Source: Symbioplanes lichenis
GTDB lineage: Bacteria > Actinomycetota > Actinomycetes > Mycobacteriales > Micromonosporaceae
Assembly: GCF_030709675.1 (NCBI RefSeq)
Contig: NZ_JAUZQD010000001.1
Location: 806,001 to 870,000, forward strand
Direction of reading: 5' to 3'
DNA: 64,000 bases
Shown here piece by piece: positions 11,478-18,972 of the stretch. Numbering within the stretch: position 1 is the stretch's first letter; each line of letters begins with the position of its first letter. A program made the position numbers and the translations under genes. Under the pieces are notes generated by a model. That model was given only the letters and a program-made list of their open reading frames with translations. It did not search any database and was not told the DNA's origin.

Positions 11478-12499
11478 CGGCAGGCTTTCAGGACGGCTCG
11501 TACGTAGGCCGGGGACGCACCGGCGAGCCCGCACGCCGGAGTGATCACGACCTGCTCGGGGAGCTGGGCCGCGGGGAAGCTGAGCTTGGTCCACAGTGTG
11601 CGGACACGCTCGGCGACCTGGGCCGACGTCGGCGGGCGGCCGGACGACGGCGGGCGGGTGCCTACGGCGCCGGCGAAGAGGCCGAGGCCGGCGTCGAGGG
11701 CCTCGCCCAGCGGGTCGAGCTCCTTGAGCAGGGTGAGGTCGAGGGCGACGGCGGTGGCTCCGGCGTCGCGGATGACCTGCATCGGTACGTCCGGAGCGCA
11801 GCTGTGCACGATCACGGGCACCCCGGCGGCCTCCACGACGCTCCGCAGGGCGCTCGCCGCGTCGGGGGCGTCGACCGGCCGGTAGGCGCCTAGTCCGCTC
11901 TCGGTGGGCACCCGGCCCGCCAGCACCGCGGGCAGCGACGGCTCGTCGAGCTGCAGGAGCACCGTGGCGCGCGGGAGCCGCTTGCGCACGTCCTCCACGT
12001 GCCGGCGCAGGCCCTCGGCCAGGGAGCCGGTGAGGTCACGGACAGCGCCGGGGTCGCGGAGCATGCGGCCGCCGATGGGGAGGTCGAGGCAGGCCGCCAG
12101 CGTCCACGGGCCGACCGACTGGATCTTGATCGAGCCGGCGAAGCCCTCGCCCTGCTCGGTCAGCTGGTCCAGGTCGCGTTCGAGCAGGTCGGCCGTGCGG
12201 CGCAGGTCTTTGCCGGGGCGGGGCGCCACCTGCCAGCGGCCGGCATAGAGCTGGACCGGCAGCTCGACCAGGAAACCGGCGCTGCGGCCGATCATGTCGG
12301 CGCCGGGGCCCCGGGCGGGCAGCTCGGCCAGGTGCGGCAGCTCGGGCAGCTCGCCGAGGATCAGCCGCTGGGCCTCCTCGACGTCGGTGCCCGGCAGCGA
12401 GCCGACGCCCGTCGCGGCACCGGACGGCCACGGGAAGCGCCCCGCGGCCGGATCGCCGAGGACCAGCTCCTCCGGCTCGGCGCCCGGCAGAAGGCTCAT
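11447..12499 (-). CDS. Cobalamin-independent methionine synthase-like protein (MetE C-terminal family)
   Basis: The 350-residue protein resembles the catalytic C-terminal half of Met[12 protein letters not shown] near the start, [33 protein letters not shown] and VIVHSC. MetE transfers a methyl group from a folate to homocysteine. Stand-alone half-length relatives are common in actinobacteria, and their substrate is uncertain. His in IVHSC and the later Cys in ITPACGLAG are in the places expected for zinc ligands. The ATG at 12499 overlaps the mnmA stop (ATGA), so the two genes are translationally coupled. The last residues are repeat-encoded. Confidence 0.85.
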   Translation of the reverse strand: MSLLPGAEPEELVLGDPAAGRFPWPSGAATGVGSLPGTDVEEAQRLILGELPELPHLAELPARGPGADMIGRSAGFLVELPVQLYAGRWQVAPRPGKDLRRTADLLERDLDQLTEQGEGFAGSIKIQSVGPWTLAACLDLPIGGRMLRDPGAVRDLTGSLAEGLRRHVEDVRKRLPRATVLLQLDEPSLPAVLAGRVPTESGLGAYRPVDAPDAASALRSVVEAAGVPVIVHSCAPDVPMQVIRDAGATAVALDLTLLKELDPLGEALDAGLGLFAGAVGTRPPSSGRPPTSAQVAERVRTLWTKLSFPAAQLPEQVVITPACGLAGASPAYVRAVLKACRDAGRRLSEV

Positions 12500-13788
12500 C
12501 GCACCGGCCCAGCGACACCCGGCGCGCTCGCGACTGCGGCACCCGCGGAAGAAGTCGCGGTACCCGCAGAGGAGGTCGCCGCACCCGCGGAGGAGGTCGC
12601 GGCATCCGCGGAGGAACCGGCCGCCGGCAGAGAACCGACAGCCGACGCAGAAGCGCCCGACGGAGAGACGCCCGAGGGAGAGGCGGCGCCCGGCGAAGTG
12701 GCGGCTTCCGGGAAGGACGCGGCGCCGGCGGTGATGGTGGCGGAGCCGAGGACGATGTCGCCGGCCGGGTCGGGGCGGTAGGCGACGATGGCCTGGCCCG
12801 CGGCGACGCCCCGGGCGGGACTGCGGAGGTGGGCGGTGAGCTCGCCGTCGGTCAGGGCGACGACGGCCTGGACCACTTCGCCGTGGGCGCGCAGCTGGAC
12901 GTCGCACTCCGCCGGGGTGTCGGCGCCGTGCCAGATCGGGCGGGTGGCGGTCACCGTGTCGACGGCCAGATCTTCGCGGGGGCCGACCGTGACGGTGTTG
13001 GTCTTGGGGGTGATCGAGAGCACGTAGCGCGGGCGGCCGTCGGGGGCGGGGACGCGGAGGTCGAGGCCCTTGCGCTGACCGATGGTGTACGCATAGGCGC
13101 CCGAGTGCTGCCCGAGGACCGCCCCGGTGCGACCGTCCACGATGTCGCCCGGGCTCTCGCCGAGCCGGTCGGCCAGGAAGCCGCGGGTGTCACCGTCGGC
13201 GATGAAGCAGATGTCGTGGGAGTCGGGCTTGTCGGCGACGGCGAGCCCGCGGGCGGCGGCCTCCGCGCGGACCTGCTCCTTCGTCGAGTCGCCGAGCGGG
13301 AACATGGCGCGGTCGAGCTGGGCGCGGGTGAGCACGGCCAGCACGTAGGACTGGTCCTTGGCCAGGTCGACGCTGCGGCGCAGCAGGCCGTCGGCGCCGA
13401 GGCGGGCGTGGTGGCCGGTGACGACGGCGTCGAAGCCGAGGGCGATCGCGCGGTCGAGGACGGCGGAGAACTTGATCTTCTCGTTGCACCGCAGGCAGGG
13501 GTTGGGGGTGCGGCCGGCGGCATACTCGGCGACGAAGTCGTCGACGACGCTCTCGTGGAACTGCTCGGCCATGTCCCACACATAGAACGGGATGCCGATG
13601 ACGTCGGCCGCGCGCCGGGCGTCACGGGAGTCTTCGAGCGTGCAGCACCCGCGCGCCCCGGTCCGGAAGGTCTGTGGATTCCGCGACAGCGCCAGGTGCA
13701 CGCCGGTCACGTCATGGCCGGCCTCCCGGGCGCGCGCGGCGGCAACGGCGGAGTCGACACCGCCCGACATAGCTGCTAGCACTCGCAC
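12496..13788 (-). CDS. mnmA: tRNA-specific 2-thiouridylase with low-complexity tail
   Basis: MnmA activates U34 of Lys, Glu and Gln tRNAs with ATP and inserts sulfur supplied from a cysteine desulfurase, whose gene lies just upstream. The PP-loop [12 protein letters not shown] is at residues 6-17. The catalytic cysteines are Cys101 (in [13 protein letters not shown]) and Cys194 (ICFIADGD). The enzyme normally ends near residue 360. Here about 65 extra residues of Ser/Ala/Gly/Thr follow, partly encoded by a 21-bp repeat. The tail is unlikely to be catalytic. It overlaps the MetE-like gene by four bases. Confidence 0.95.
   Translation of the reverse strand: MRVLAAMSGGVDSAVAAARAREAGHDVTGVHLALSRNPQTFRTGARGCCTLEDSRDARRAADVIGIPFYVWDMAEQFHESVVDDFVAEYAAGRTPNPCLRCNEKIKFSAVLDRAIALGFDAVVTGHHARLGADGLLRRSVDLAKDQSYVLAVLTRAQLDRAMFPLGDSTKEQVRAEAAARGLAVADKPDSHDICFIADGDTRGFLADRLGESPGDIVDGRTGAVLGQHSGAYAYTIGQRKGLDLRVPAPDGRPRYVLSITPKTNTVTVGPREDLAVDTVTATRPIWHGADTPAECDVQLRAHGEVVQAVVALTDGELTAHLRSPARGVAAGQAIVAYRPDPAGDIVLGSATITAGAASFPEAATSPGAASPSGVSPSGASASAVGSLPAAGSSADAATSSAGAATSSAGTATSSAGAAVASAPGVAGPVR
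12539..12622 (-). repeat. 21-bp in-frame tandem repeat in the mnmA tail
   Basis: Four 21-bp units (12539, 12560, 12581, 12602) encode seven-residue blocks such as TSSAGAA in the C-terminal tail of MnmA. Because the unit is a multiple of three, copy number can change without breaking the frame. Confidence 0.85.
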
Positions 13789-13945
13789 GCGGCAAGCCTA
13801 GCCGCCGGCCCCCGCGAACCCACACCGGCAGCATGGTGCCGTAAGCCACGAAAACCGGCACGCGAGCCCGGCAGCCGGCAACGGGAGCCGCCGGGAAAGA
13901 CAACGAAGGCGCCAGAACAGGGAGATGAGGGAAGGCGCGGGGTGG

Positions 13946-15130
13946 TCAGGACCGGGGCGACTTCCACGCCGTCGCGCGGCGGGCCCGCTCGACCGCGCCG
14001 GGCAGGGCCGCCAGGAGCGCGTCGACATCCGCGCTCGTCGACGTGTGGCCGAGGGTGAAGCGGAGCGACGAGCGCGCCCGGTCGTCGTCGGCGCCCATGG
14101 CCAGCAGCACGTGGGACGGCTGCGCGACGCCGGCGGAACAGGCCGAGCCCGTCGAGCAGGCGATGCCCTGGGCGTCGAGGAGGAGCAGCAACGCGTCGCC
14201 CTCGCAACCGGGGAACGAGAAGTGGGCGTTGCCGGGGAGGCGGTGGGCCGGGTCACCGTTGACGATGGCGTCGGGGACGGCGGCGCACACGCGGGCCACG
14301 AGGCCGTCGCGGAGGGCGGAGACGCGGGCCGCATTCTCAAGCTGGGTCTTGATCGCGGCCTCGACCGCCACGGCGAAAGCAACCACGCCGGGGGTGTCGA
14401 GAGTGCCGGAGCGCACGTCGCGCTCCTGGCCGCCGCCGTGCAGCAGCGGGGTGGTGGGCACGTCGCGGCCCAGGAGCAGGGCGCCGACGCCCACCGGGCC
14501 GCCGAGCTTGTGGCCGGTGACGGTGAGGGCCGCGGCGCCGCTGGCCGCGAAGTCGACCGGGATCTGGCCCACGGCCTGCACCGCGTCGGTGTGGAACGGG
14601 ATGCCGGCGCGGGTCGCGAGCGTGGCCAGCTCGGCGATCGGCTGGACCGTGCCGACCTCGTTGTTGGCCCACTGGACGCTGATCACGCTGATCGTGTCGC
14701 CGTGCTCCGCGAGGAGATCGGCGAGCGACGCCGGATCGACCCGCCCGGTGGCGTCCACGGGCAGCCAGGAGATGTCGGCCGACTCGTGCGCGCCGAGCCA
14801 GTCGACGGAGTCGAGCACGGCGTGGTGCTCGACCGCGGAGGCGACGACGCGGTTGCGGCGAGGATCGGCGTCCCGGCGGGCGTAGTGGATGCCCTTGGTC
14901 GCGAGGTTGTCGCTCTCGGTGCCGCCGCTGGTGAACACCACCTCGGACGGGCGGGCGCCGAGCACCGCGGCGATCCGCTCACGGGACTCCTCGACCAGGC
15001 GGCGGGCGCCGCGGCCGGCAGCGTGCAGCGACGAGGGATTGCCGATCTCCCGGGCCGCCGCGACGTAAGCGTCGAGCGCCTCGGGAAGCATGGGCGTGGT
15101 CGCCGCGTGATCCAGGTAAACCATCGTCAT
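13946..15130 (-). CDS. Cysteine desulfurase (IscS/NifS family)
   Basis: This PLP enzyme removes sulfur from cysteine and passes it on as persulfide for iron-sulfur clusters and tRNA thiolation. It begins with YLDHAATTP, the hallmark of the family. The PLP lysine is Lys208 in [10 protein letters not shown], and the persulfide cysteine is Cys331 in STGSACSAG, in the exposed loop pattern of class I (IscS/NifS) enzymes. Length 394 is normal. Two ATGs (15130 and 15124) are both plausible. mnmA follows 157 bp downstream on the same strand and is a likely sulfur acceptor. Confidence 0.95.
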   Translation of the reverse strand: MTMVYLDHAATTPMLPEALDAYVAAAREIGNPSSLHAAGRGARRLVEESRERIAAVLGARPSEVVFTSGGTESDNLATKGIHYARRDADPRRNRVVASAVEHHAVLDSVDWLGAHESADISWLPVDATGRVDPASLADLLAEHGDTISVISVQWANNEVGTVQPIAELATLATRAGIPFHTDAVQAVGQIPVDFAASGAAALTVTGHKLGGPVGVGALLLGRDVPTTPLLHGGGQERDVRSGTLDTPGVVAFAVAVEAAIKTQLENAARVSALRDGLVARVCAAVPDAIVNGDPAHRLPGNAHFSFPGCEGDALLLLLDAQGIACSTGSACSAGVAQPSHVLLAMGADDDRARSSLRFTLGHTSTSADVDALLAALPGAVERARRATAWKSPRS

Positions 15131-15209
15131 GAAGCTTATGCCTTGATGCGTCAACCGAACGTGCCCGTCCGCCAGCCGGGAAATCACACCGGCCCCCGAA
15201 CACGGCAAA

Positions 15210-15233
15210 CGGCCCGGCCGAGGGGCCGGGCCG
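15210..15233 (-). terminator. Terminator hairpin after etfA
   Basis: The arms CGGCCCGGCC (15210-15219) and GGCCGGGCCG (15224-15233) pair perfectly around a 4-nt loop, 24 bp past the etfA stop. It separates etfBA from the cysteine desulfurase gene. Confidence 0.8.
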
Positions 15234-15256
15234 TAAGGCAGATCACCTGGTACGGG

Positions 15257-16189
15257 TCACTTGCGCTTGCGGATCTCCTCCGCCGCCTGCGGCACGATCT
15301 TGAACAGGTCGCCCACCACGCCGTAGTCCGCGAGCTCGAAGATCGGCGCCTCGGGGTCCTTGTTGACGGCGACGATGGTCTTCGAGGTCTGCATGCCGGC
15401 GCGGTGCTGGATCGCGCCGGAGATGCCGAGAGCCACGTAGAGCTGCGGGGAGACCGTCTTGCCGGTCTGACCCACCTGGAACTGGTGCGGGTAGTAGCCC
15501 GAGTCGACGGCCGCGCGGGAGGCCCCGACGGCCCCGCCGAGCAGGTCGGCGACCTCTTCGACGAGCTTGAAGTTGTCGGCGTTGCCCACACCGCGGCCGC
15601 CGGAGACGACGATCGACGCCTCGGTCAGCTCGGGGCGGGAGCCCTTCTGCTCGGCGACGCGCTCGACGACCTTCGTCAGCTTGTCGGCCTCGGTCGCGGC
15701 CACCGTCAGCGGCTCGACCGCCGGGGTGGCCGGGGCGGGCGAAGGGGTCACCGAGTTGGGGCGGATGGTGACGATCGGCAGGCCCCGGGTGACCTTGGAC
15801 TTGACGATCGTGGCGCCGGCAAAGACGACCTGCGTGGCGGTGCCGTCCGCGGCCACCTCGACCGCGTCGGTGAGCAGCCCGTTGTCCAGCTTGACGGCCA
15901 GCCGGGCGGCGATCTCCTTGCCCTCCTGGGAGGAGGCCAGCAGGACCGCGGCGGGCTGGACCCGCTTGACGAGCTCCGCGACGGCGGTGGCCTTGGGCGC
16001 CACGAGGTAGCCGTCGACCTCCTCGCCCTGCGCGTGGTAGATCTTCTGTGCGCCGTACTCGCCGAGCTTGCCGGTCTCGGCCTCGCCGAACACCACCGCC
16101 GACACCTCGCCGAGGCCGCGGGCGATGGTCAGCATCTCGAGCGTGACCTTCTTGACGCCGGCCTCGACGACAACCAGAACTTCAGCCAT
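15257..16189 (-). CDS. etfA: Electron transfer flavoprotein alpha subunit
   Basis: EtfA and EtfB form the FAD-containing carrier that moves electrons from acyl-CoA dehydrogenases to the membrane quinone oxidoreductase. The 310-residue length is typical. The C-terminal FAD domain shows [21 protein letters not shown], the GASRAAVD segment, [25 protein letters not shown] and the terminal [11 protein letters not shown]. It follows etfB after 12 bp in one transcription unit. These genes fit the acyl-CoA enzymes found elsewhere in the window. Confidence 0.97.
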   Translation of the reverse strand: MAEVLVVVEAGVKKVTLEMLTIARGLGEVSAVVFGEAETGKLGEYGAQKIYHAQGEEVDGYLVAPKATAVAELVKRVQPAAVLLASSQEGKEIAARLAVKLDNGLLTDAVEVAADGTATQVVFAGATIVKSKVTRGLPIVTIRPNSVTPSPAPATPAVEPLTVAATEADKLTKVVERVAEQKGSRPELTEASIVVSGGRGVGNADNFKLVEEVADLLGGAVGASRAAVDSGYYPHQFQVGQTGKTVSPQLYVALGISGAIQHRAGMQTSKTIVAVNKDPEAPIFELADYGVVGDLFKIVPQAAEEIRKRK

Positions 16190-16201
16190 GACCGGCCCCT
16201 C

Positions 16202-16981
16202 TCAGACGAACTTCTCGGTGGCGAGGAACTGGACCAGCTGCACGCCGCCCTCGCCCTCGTCGATGACCTTGGCGCCGGCGCTGCGGGGCGGGCGCTGCGC
16301 GAACTCCAGCACGGCGCTGGTGGCACCGGCCGCACCGACCTCGTCGGCCGCGATGCCCAGGTCGCCGAGCGACAGCGTCTGCACGGGCTTCTTCTTGGCG
16401 GCCATGATGCCCTTGAAGGAGGGGTAGCGCGGCTCGTTGATCGTGTCCCAGACGCTCACCACGGCGGGCGTGGCGGCCGTGACGACCTCGTAGCCCTCGT
16501 CGGTCTGCCGCTCGGCGGTCAGCTGCGAGCCGTCCACGGTCAGCTTGCGGGCACCGGTCAGCGCGGCGATGCCGAGCCGCTCGGCGATCATGTGCGGCAT
16601 GACCTGGACGCGGCCGTCGGTCGACTCCGCGCCGCAGAGGACCAGGTCGGCGTTGAGCGTGCCGAGCGCGGTCGCGAGCACCTTGGAGGTGGCGACGGCG
16701 CAGGAGCCGTGCAGGGCGTCGTCGGAGATGTGGACCGCCTTGTCCGGCCCCATCGACAGCGCCTTGCGGATCGAGTCGGTGGCGCCGGCGGGACCCATGG
16801 TCAGCACGGTCACCTCACCGCCGTGCGCTTCCTTGATCTTCAGCGCTTCCTCGATGGCGTACTCGTCCATCTCGTTGATGACGTTGCTCGCCGAGCCGCG
16901 CTCGACGGTGTTGTCGCTCGCGCTCAGGGTGCGCTCGGCACCGGAGTCGGGCACCTGCTTGACCAGTACGACGATGTTCAT
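16202..16981 (-). CDS. etfB: Electron transfer flavoprotein beta subunit
   Basis: The 259-residue EtfB binds AMP and docks with EtfA. It starts MNIVVLVKQVPD, the standard beginning of the family, and has the conserved NEMDEYAIEEALKIKE and LCGAESTDGRVQVMPHMIAERLG stretches, the latter near the recognition region. The ATG at 16981 is chosen on that homology; upstream in-frame codons are unrelated. It is first of the etfBA operon, with a 12-bp perfect palindrome about 70 bp upstream as a candidate operator. Confidence 0.97.
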   Translation of the reverse strand: MNIVVLVKQVPDSGAERTLSASDNTVERGSASNVINEMDEYAIEEALKIKEAHGGEVTVLTMGPAGATDSIRKALSMGPDKAVHISDDALHGSCAVATSKVLATALGTLNADLVLCGAESTDGRVQVMPHMIAERLGIAALTGARKLTVDGSQLTAERQTDEGYEVVTAATPAVVSVWDTINEPRYPSFKGIMAAKKKPVQTLSLGDLGIAADEVGAAGATSAVLEFAQRPPRSAGAKVIDEGEGGVQLVQFLATEKFV

Positions 16982-17048
16982 CGCGCTTCGACGACCCTCC
17001 TGTATATGGACGCACGCCTGCAGCCGGGTTCCGCGTTTCCACCCGATG

Positions 17049-17062
17049 TTACCCATGGGTAG
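17049..17062. promoter_or_regulatory. Palindrome upstream of etfB, candidate operator
   Basis: TACCCATGGGTA (17050-17061) is a perfect 12-bp palindrome, about 70 bp upstream of the etfB start in the 305-bp gap to the DUF202 gene. Size and position suit a TetR or GntR-type regulator of lipid metabolism, but no regulator gene is adjacent. The remainder of 16982-17286 shows nothing else definite. Confidence 0.35.
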
Positions 17063-17286
17063 CTTACGAGTCTCCGGCCACCGAGAGTGACTCACCTCAC
17101 CCGTGACGACCGGCGCCTCCGCCGGGCCCGGGACGAGGATATGTCGCGAATTCTCCGGCTGATCCGGTTCTTCGTCGAGCGGGAACGGCCCGCTCCTGCC
17201 CCATACTCCCCCACTGCCCGTGAGACGCGAGCCGGGGCCGCGTCCCCACCGGCGCCTTCTGCACCGGGAAGGTCAATAATCGGGAG

Positions 17287-17664
17287 GTGCCGCTCCAGTG
17301 GTTCGACCCGCACAAGACACCGATGGCCGGGGACAAGCCCGACTACCGGTTCTCGCTGGCCAACGAGCGGACCTTCCTCGCCTGGATCCGCACCGGCCTG
17401 GCCCTGATCGCCGGCGGCCTGGCCTGCGCGCAGTTCCTGCCGCCGCTGCCCGTCGACCACCTGCGCGAGATCATCGCGGTGGCGCTGCTGCTGCTCGGGG
17501 GCGTGGTCGCGGTGCGGGCCGTGGACCACTGGGCGCGGACCGAGCGGGCCATGCGACTGGGTACGGATCTGCCGCGGTCACGCTTCCCCGCAATCCTGGC
17601 GCTGATCGTGGCTGTGGGCGCCGTCCTTCTCACGGTCGCGGTGCTGATCAAGGCGGCGCAGTGA
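17287..17664 (+). CDS. DUF202 family membrane protein (YidH-like)
   Basis: A 125-residue protein of unknown function with three hydrophobic helices. The family signature is visible in SLANERTFLAWIRTGLALIAGG (residues 20-41): an N-E-R-T-x-L-x-W-x-R-T motif before the first helix. The GTG at 17287 is used, although GGGAGG is directly against it and an ATG at 17323 is an alternative. It overlaps a second DUF202 gene by GTGA, so the two are probably co-translated and may form a heteromer. Confidence 0.85.
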   Translation: MPLQWFDPHKTPMAGDKPDYRFSLANERTFLAWIRTGLALIAGGLACAQFLPPLPVDHLREIIAVALLLLGGVVAVRAVDHWARTERAMRLGTDLPRSRFPAILALIVAVGAVLLTVAVLIKAAQ

Positions 17665-18197
17665 GCGATGCCGGTCCGGGCCGGGCGGTGAGCGGTGCTG
17701 ATCGGGGCCGGGCGGTGAGCGACTCTGATCAGGGCCGAGCGGTGGGCGGCGCTGATCGGGGCCGGGCGGTGAGCGACGCTGATCAGGCCCGGGCGGCGAC
17801 CGATCCGGGTGGCGGAACAACCGGGCCGGCGGATGGGCGGGACGCCGGGGTGTCAGCCGACGGGATGTCGGCCGAGCGGGATGCCGGCCCGGCGGACGAG
17901 CGCGATGCCGGGGTGTCGGCCGAGCGGACCGGTCTGGCCTGGCGCCGGACCGGACTGTCGGCGAGTGCGGTGGCGCTGCTGATGTTGCGACACGCTTTCG
18001 AGCCCGGGGCGGGAAGCGCAATTTTCCTCATGGTGGCAGTGGCGCTCCTCGGATGGGCCATGCTGGTGGGCATCGCCTACCGGCGCGCCCGCGGGTTGCG
18101 GGCCTGGCCACCACGGCCGGGACAACGCACCGTACGCGCCTACGCACTCGTCACCGTCGTTCTCGCGGCGACCGGGACGATGCTTGTCATGCTCTGA
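17661..18197 (+). CDS. DUF202 family membrane protein with repeat-expanded N terminus
   Basis: The C-terminal 90 residues contain the DUF202 signature (AERTGLAWRRTGLSASAVALL) and three hydrophobic helices. In front is an 85-residue hydrophilic leader rich in Gly, Arg, Ala and Asp, largely made from a nine-residue repeat (GRAVSDADQ-like). The GTG start at 17661 is supported by the GTGA overlap with the upstream DUF202 gene. The domain alone would be of normal size, so the leader is an expansion. If the leader is not translated, a start near 17880 would be needed. Confidence 0.78.
   Translation: MSDAGPGRAVSGADRGRAVSDSDQGRAVGGADRGRAVSDADQARAATDPGGGTTGPADGRDAGVSADGMSAERDAGPADERDAGVSAERTGLAWRRTGLSASAVALLMLRHAFEPGAGSAIFLMVAVALLGWAMLVGIAYRRARGLRAWPPRPGQRTVRAYALVTVVLAATGTMLVML
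17680..17790 (+). repeat. 27-bp in-frame tandem repeat at a gene start
   Basis: Units of 27 bp begin at 17680, 17707, 17734 and 17761, with a decayed fifth at 17788. They encode nine-residue blocks (GRAVSGADR, GRAVSDSDQ, GRAVGGADR, GRAVSDADQ) at the N terminus of the second DUF202 protein. Confidence 0.85.
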
Positions 18198-18236
18198 TCG
18201 TCGCCGTTGCCCCGGGTGGCGCGTCATTATTGCCTC

Positions 18237-18575
18237 ATGGTCCGGGTGTTCGTGTTCTTGGCTGCGGTGCAGCTCGTCCTTCTGGTGCTCGCGCTCATCG
18301 CCTCGTTGTCCGCCGACCGGGTGCGCTCGATGCCGCGGGCGCTCTGGGTTCTCGTGATCCTGCTCGTGCCGCTGCTGGGTCCGATCGCGTACTTCCTGTG
18401 GGGCCGCCCGCTGCCGGCGCCGCGCGAGGGCACGGTGCGCCGACCGGCCTCCCGCCCCCTCTCCCCCGACGACGACCCGGAGTTCCTCCGCTCGGTCGAC
18501 ACGGAGCAGTCCCGCCGCGATCGTGAGCTGCTCGCCCAGTGGGAGCGCGACCTCGAGGACCGCAACGACCCCTGA
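18237..18575 (+). CDS. PLDc_N domain membrane protein
   Basis: A 112-residue protein with two hydrophobic helices and the PLDc_N pattern, RALWVLVILLVPLLGPIAYFLWGRP (residues 33-57 region), first described at the N terminus of cardiolipin synthases but frequent as a stand-alone gene in actinobacteria. No phospholipase domain follows, only a charged tail ending ERDLEDRNDP. The function is unknown. It is separated from the DUF202 pair by 40 bp and is followed by 400 bp of repeats. Confidence 0.82.
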   Translation: MVRVFVFLAAVQLVLLVLALIASLSADRVRSMPRALWVLVILLVPLLGPIAYFLWGRPLPAPREGTVRRPASRPLSPDDDPEFLRSVDTEQSRRDRELLAQWERDLEDRNDP

Positions 18576-18584
18576 GGACCGGAT

Positions 18585-18710
18585 CCGCGCCGGCGCCGCG
18601 ACAAAAGGCCAGCCGACGCTTGCGACAAAAGCCAGCTGGCGCCTGCGACAAAAAGCCAGCTGGCGCCTGCGACAAAAGGCCGGCCGGCGCCTGCGACAGA
18701 AGGCCACCGG
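18585..18710. repeat. 24-bp tandem repeat, about 5 copies
   Basis: The motif GCGACAAAA recurs at 18598, 18622, 18645, 18669 and 18693 (23 or 24-bp steps). It is the first of three separate arrays in the 397-bp gap between the PLDc_N and Hsp70-like genes. No ORF through it looks like protein. Confidence 0.85.
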
Positions 18711-18801
18711 ACAAGGCCGCGAAGAAGGTCCGCCGAAGAAGGCCGCCCGGAAAAGGCCGCCGAGTGGCACCGCTCAGGCGCGCGCACCGGAGCCGGCGGG
18801 C

Positions 18802-18867
18802 GCGCAGGTCAGCGCAGCCGGACGCGCAGGTCAGCGCAGGCAGACGCGCAGGTCAGCGCAGGCGGAC
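18802..18867. repeat. 22-bp tandem repeat, 3 copies
   Basis: GCGCAGGTCAGCGCAG units begin at 18802, 18824 and 18846, nearly identical. It is the second array in the gap before the Hsp70-like stop. Confidence 0.85.
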
Positions 18868-18887
18868 GGGCGATCGGAACAGGTGGG

Positions 18888-18960
18888 CGCGCGGATCGGA
18901 GCAAACCACGCGCGGATCGGAGCAAACCGCGCGCGGATCGGAGCAAACCGCGCGGGATCG
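18888..18960. repeat. 21-bp tandem repeat next to the Hsp70-like 3' end
   Basis: CGCGCGGATCGGAGCAAAC units begin at 18888, 18909, 18930 and 18951. The last, partial copy ends about 10 bp before the stop codon (18973) of the Hsp70-like gene. The copies are nearly perfect, so this array is probably recent. Confidence 0.87.
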
Positions 18961-18972
18961 GAACGCGCGGGG

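Noticed and set aside
18802-18960. CRISPR-like arrays
   Set aside because: Units of 21 to 24 bp are directly adjacent without unique spacers, and no cas gene is present.
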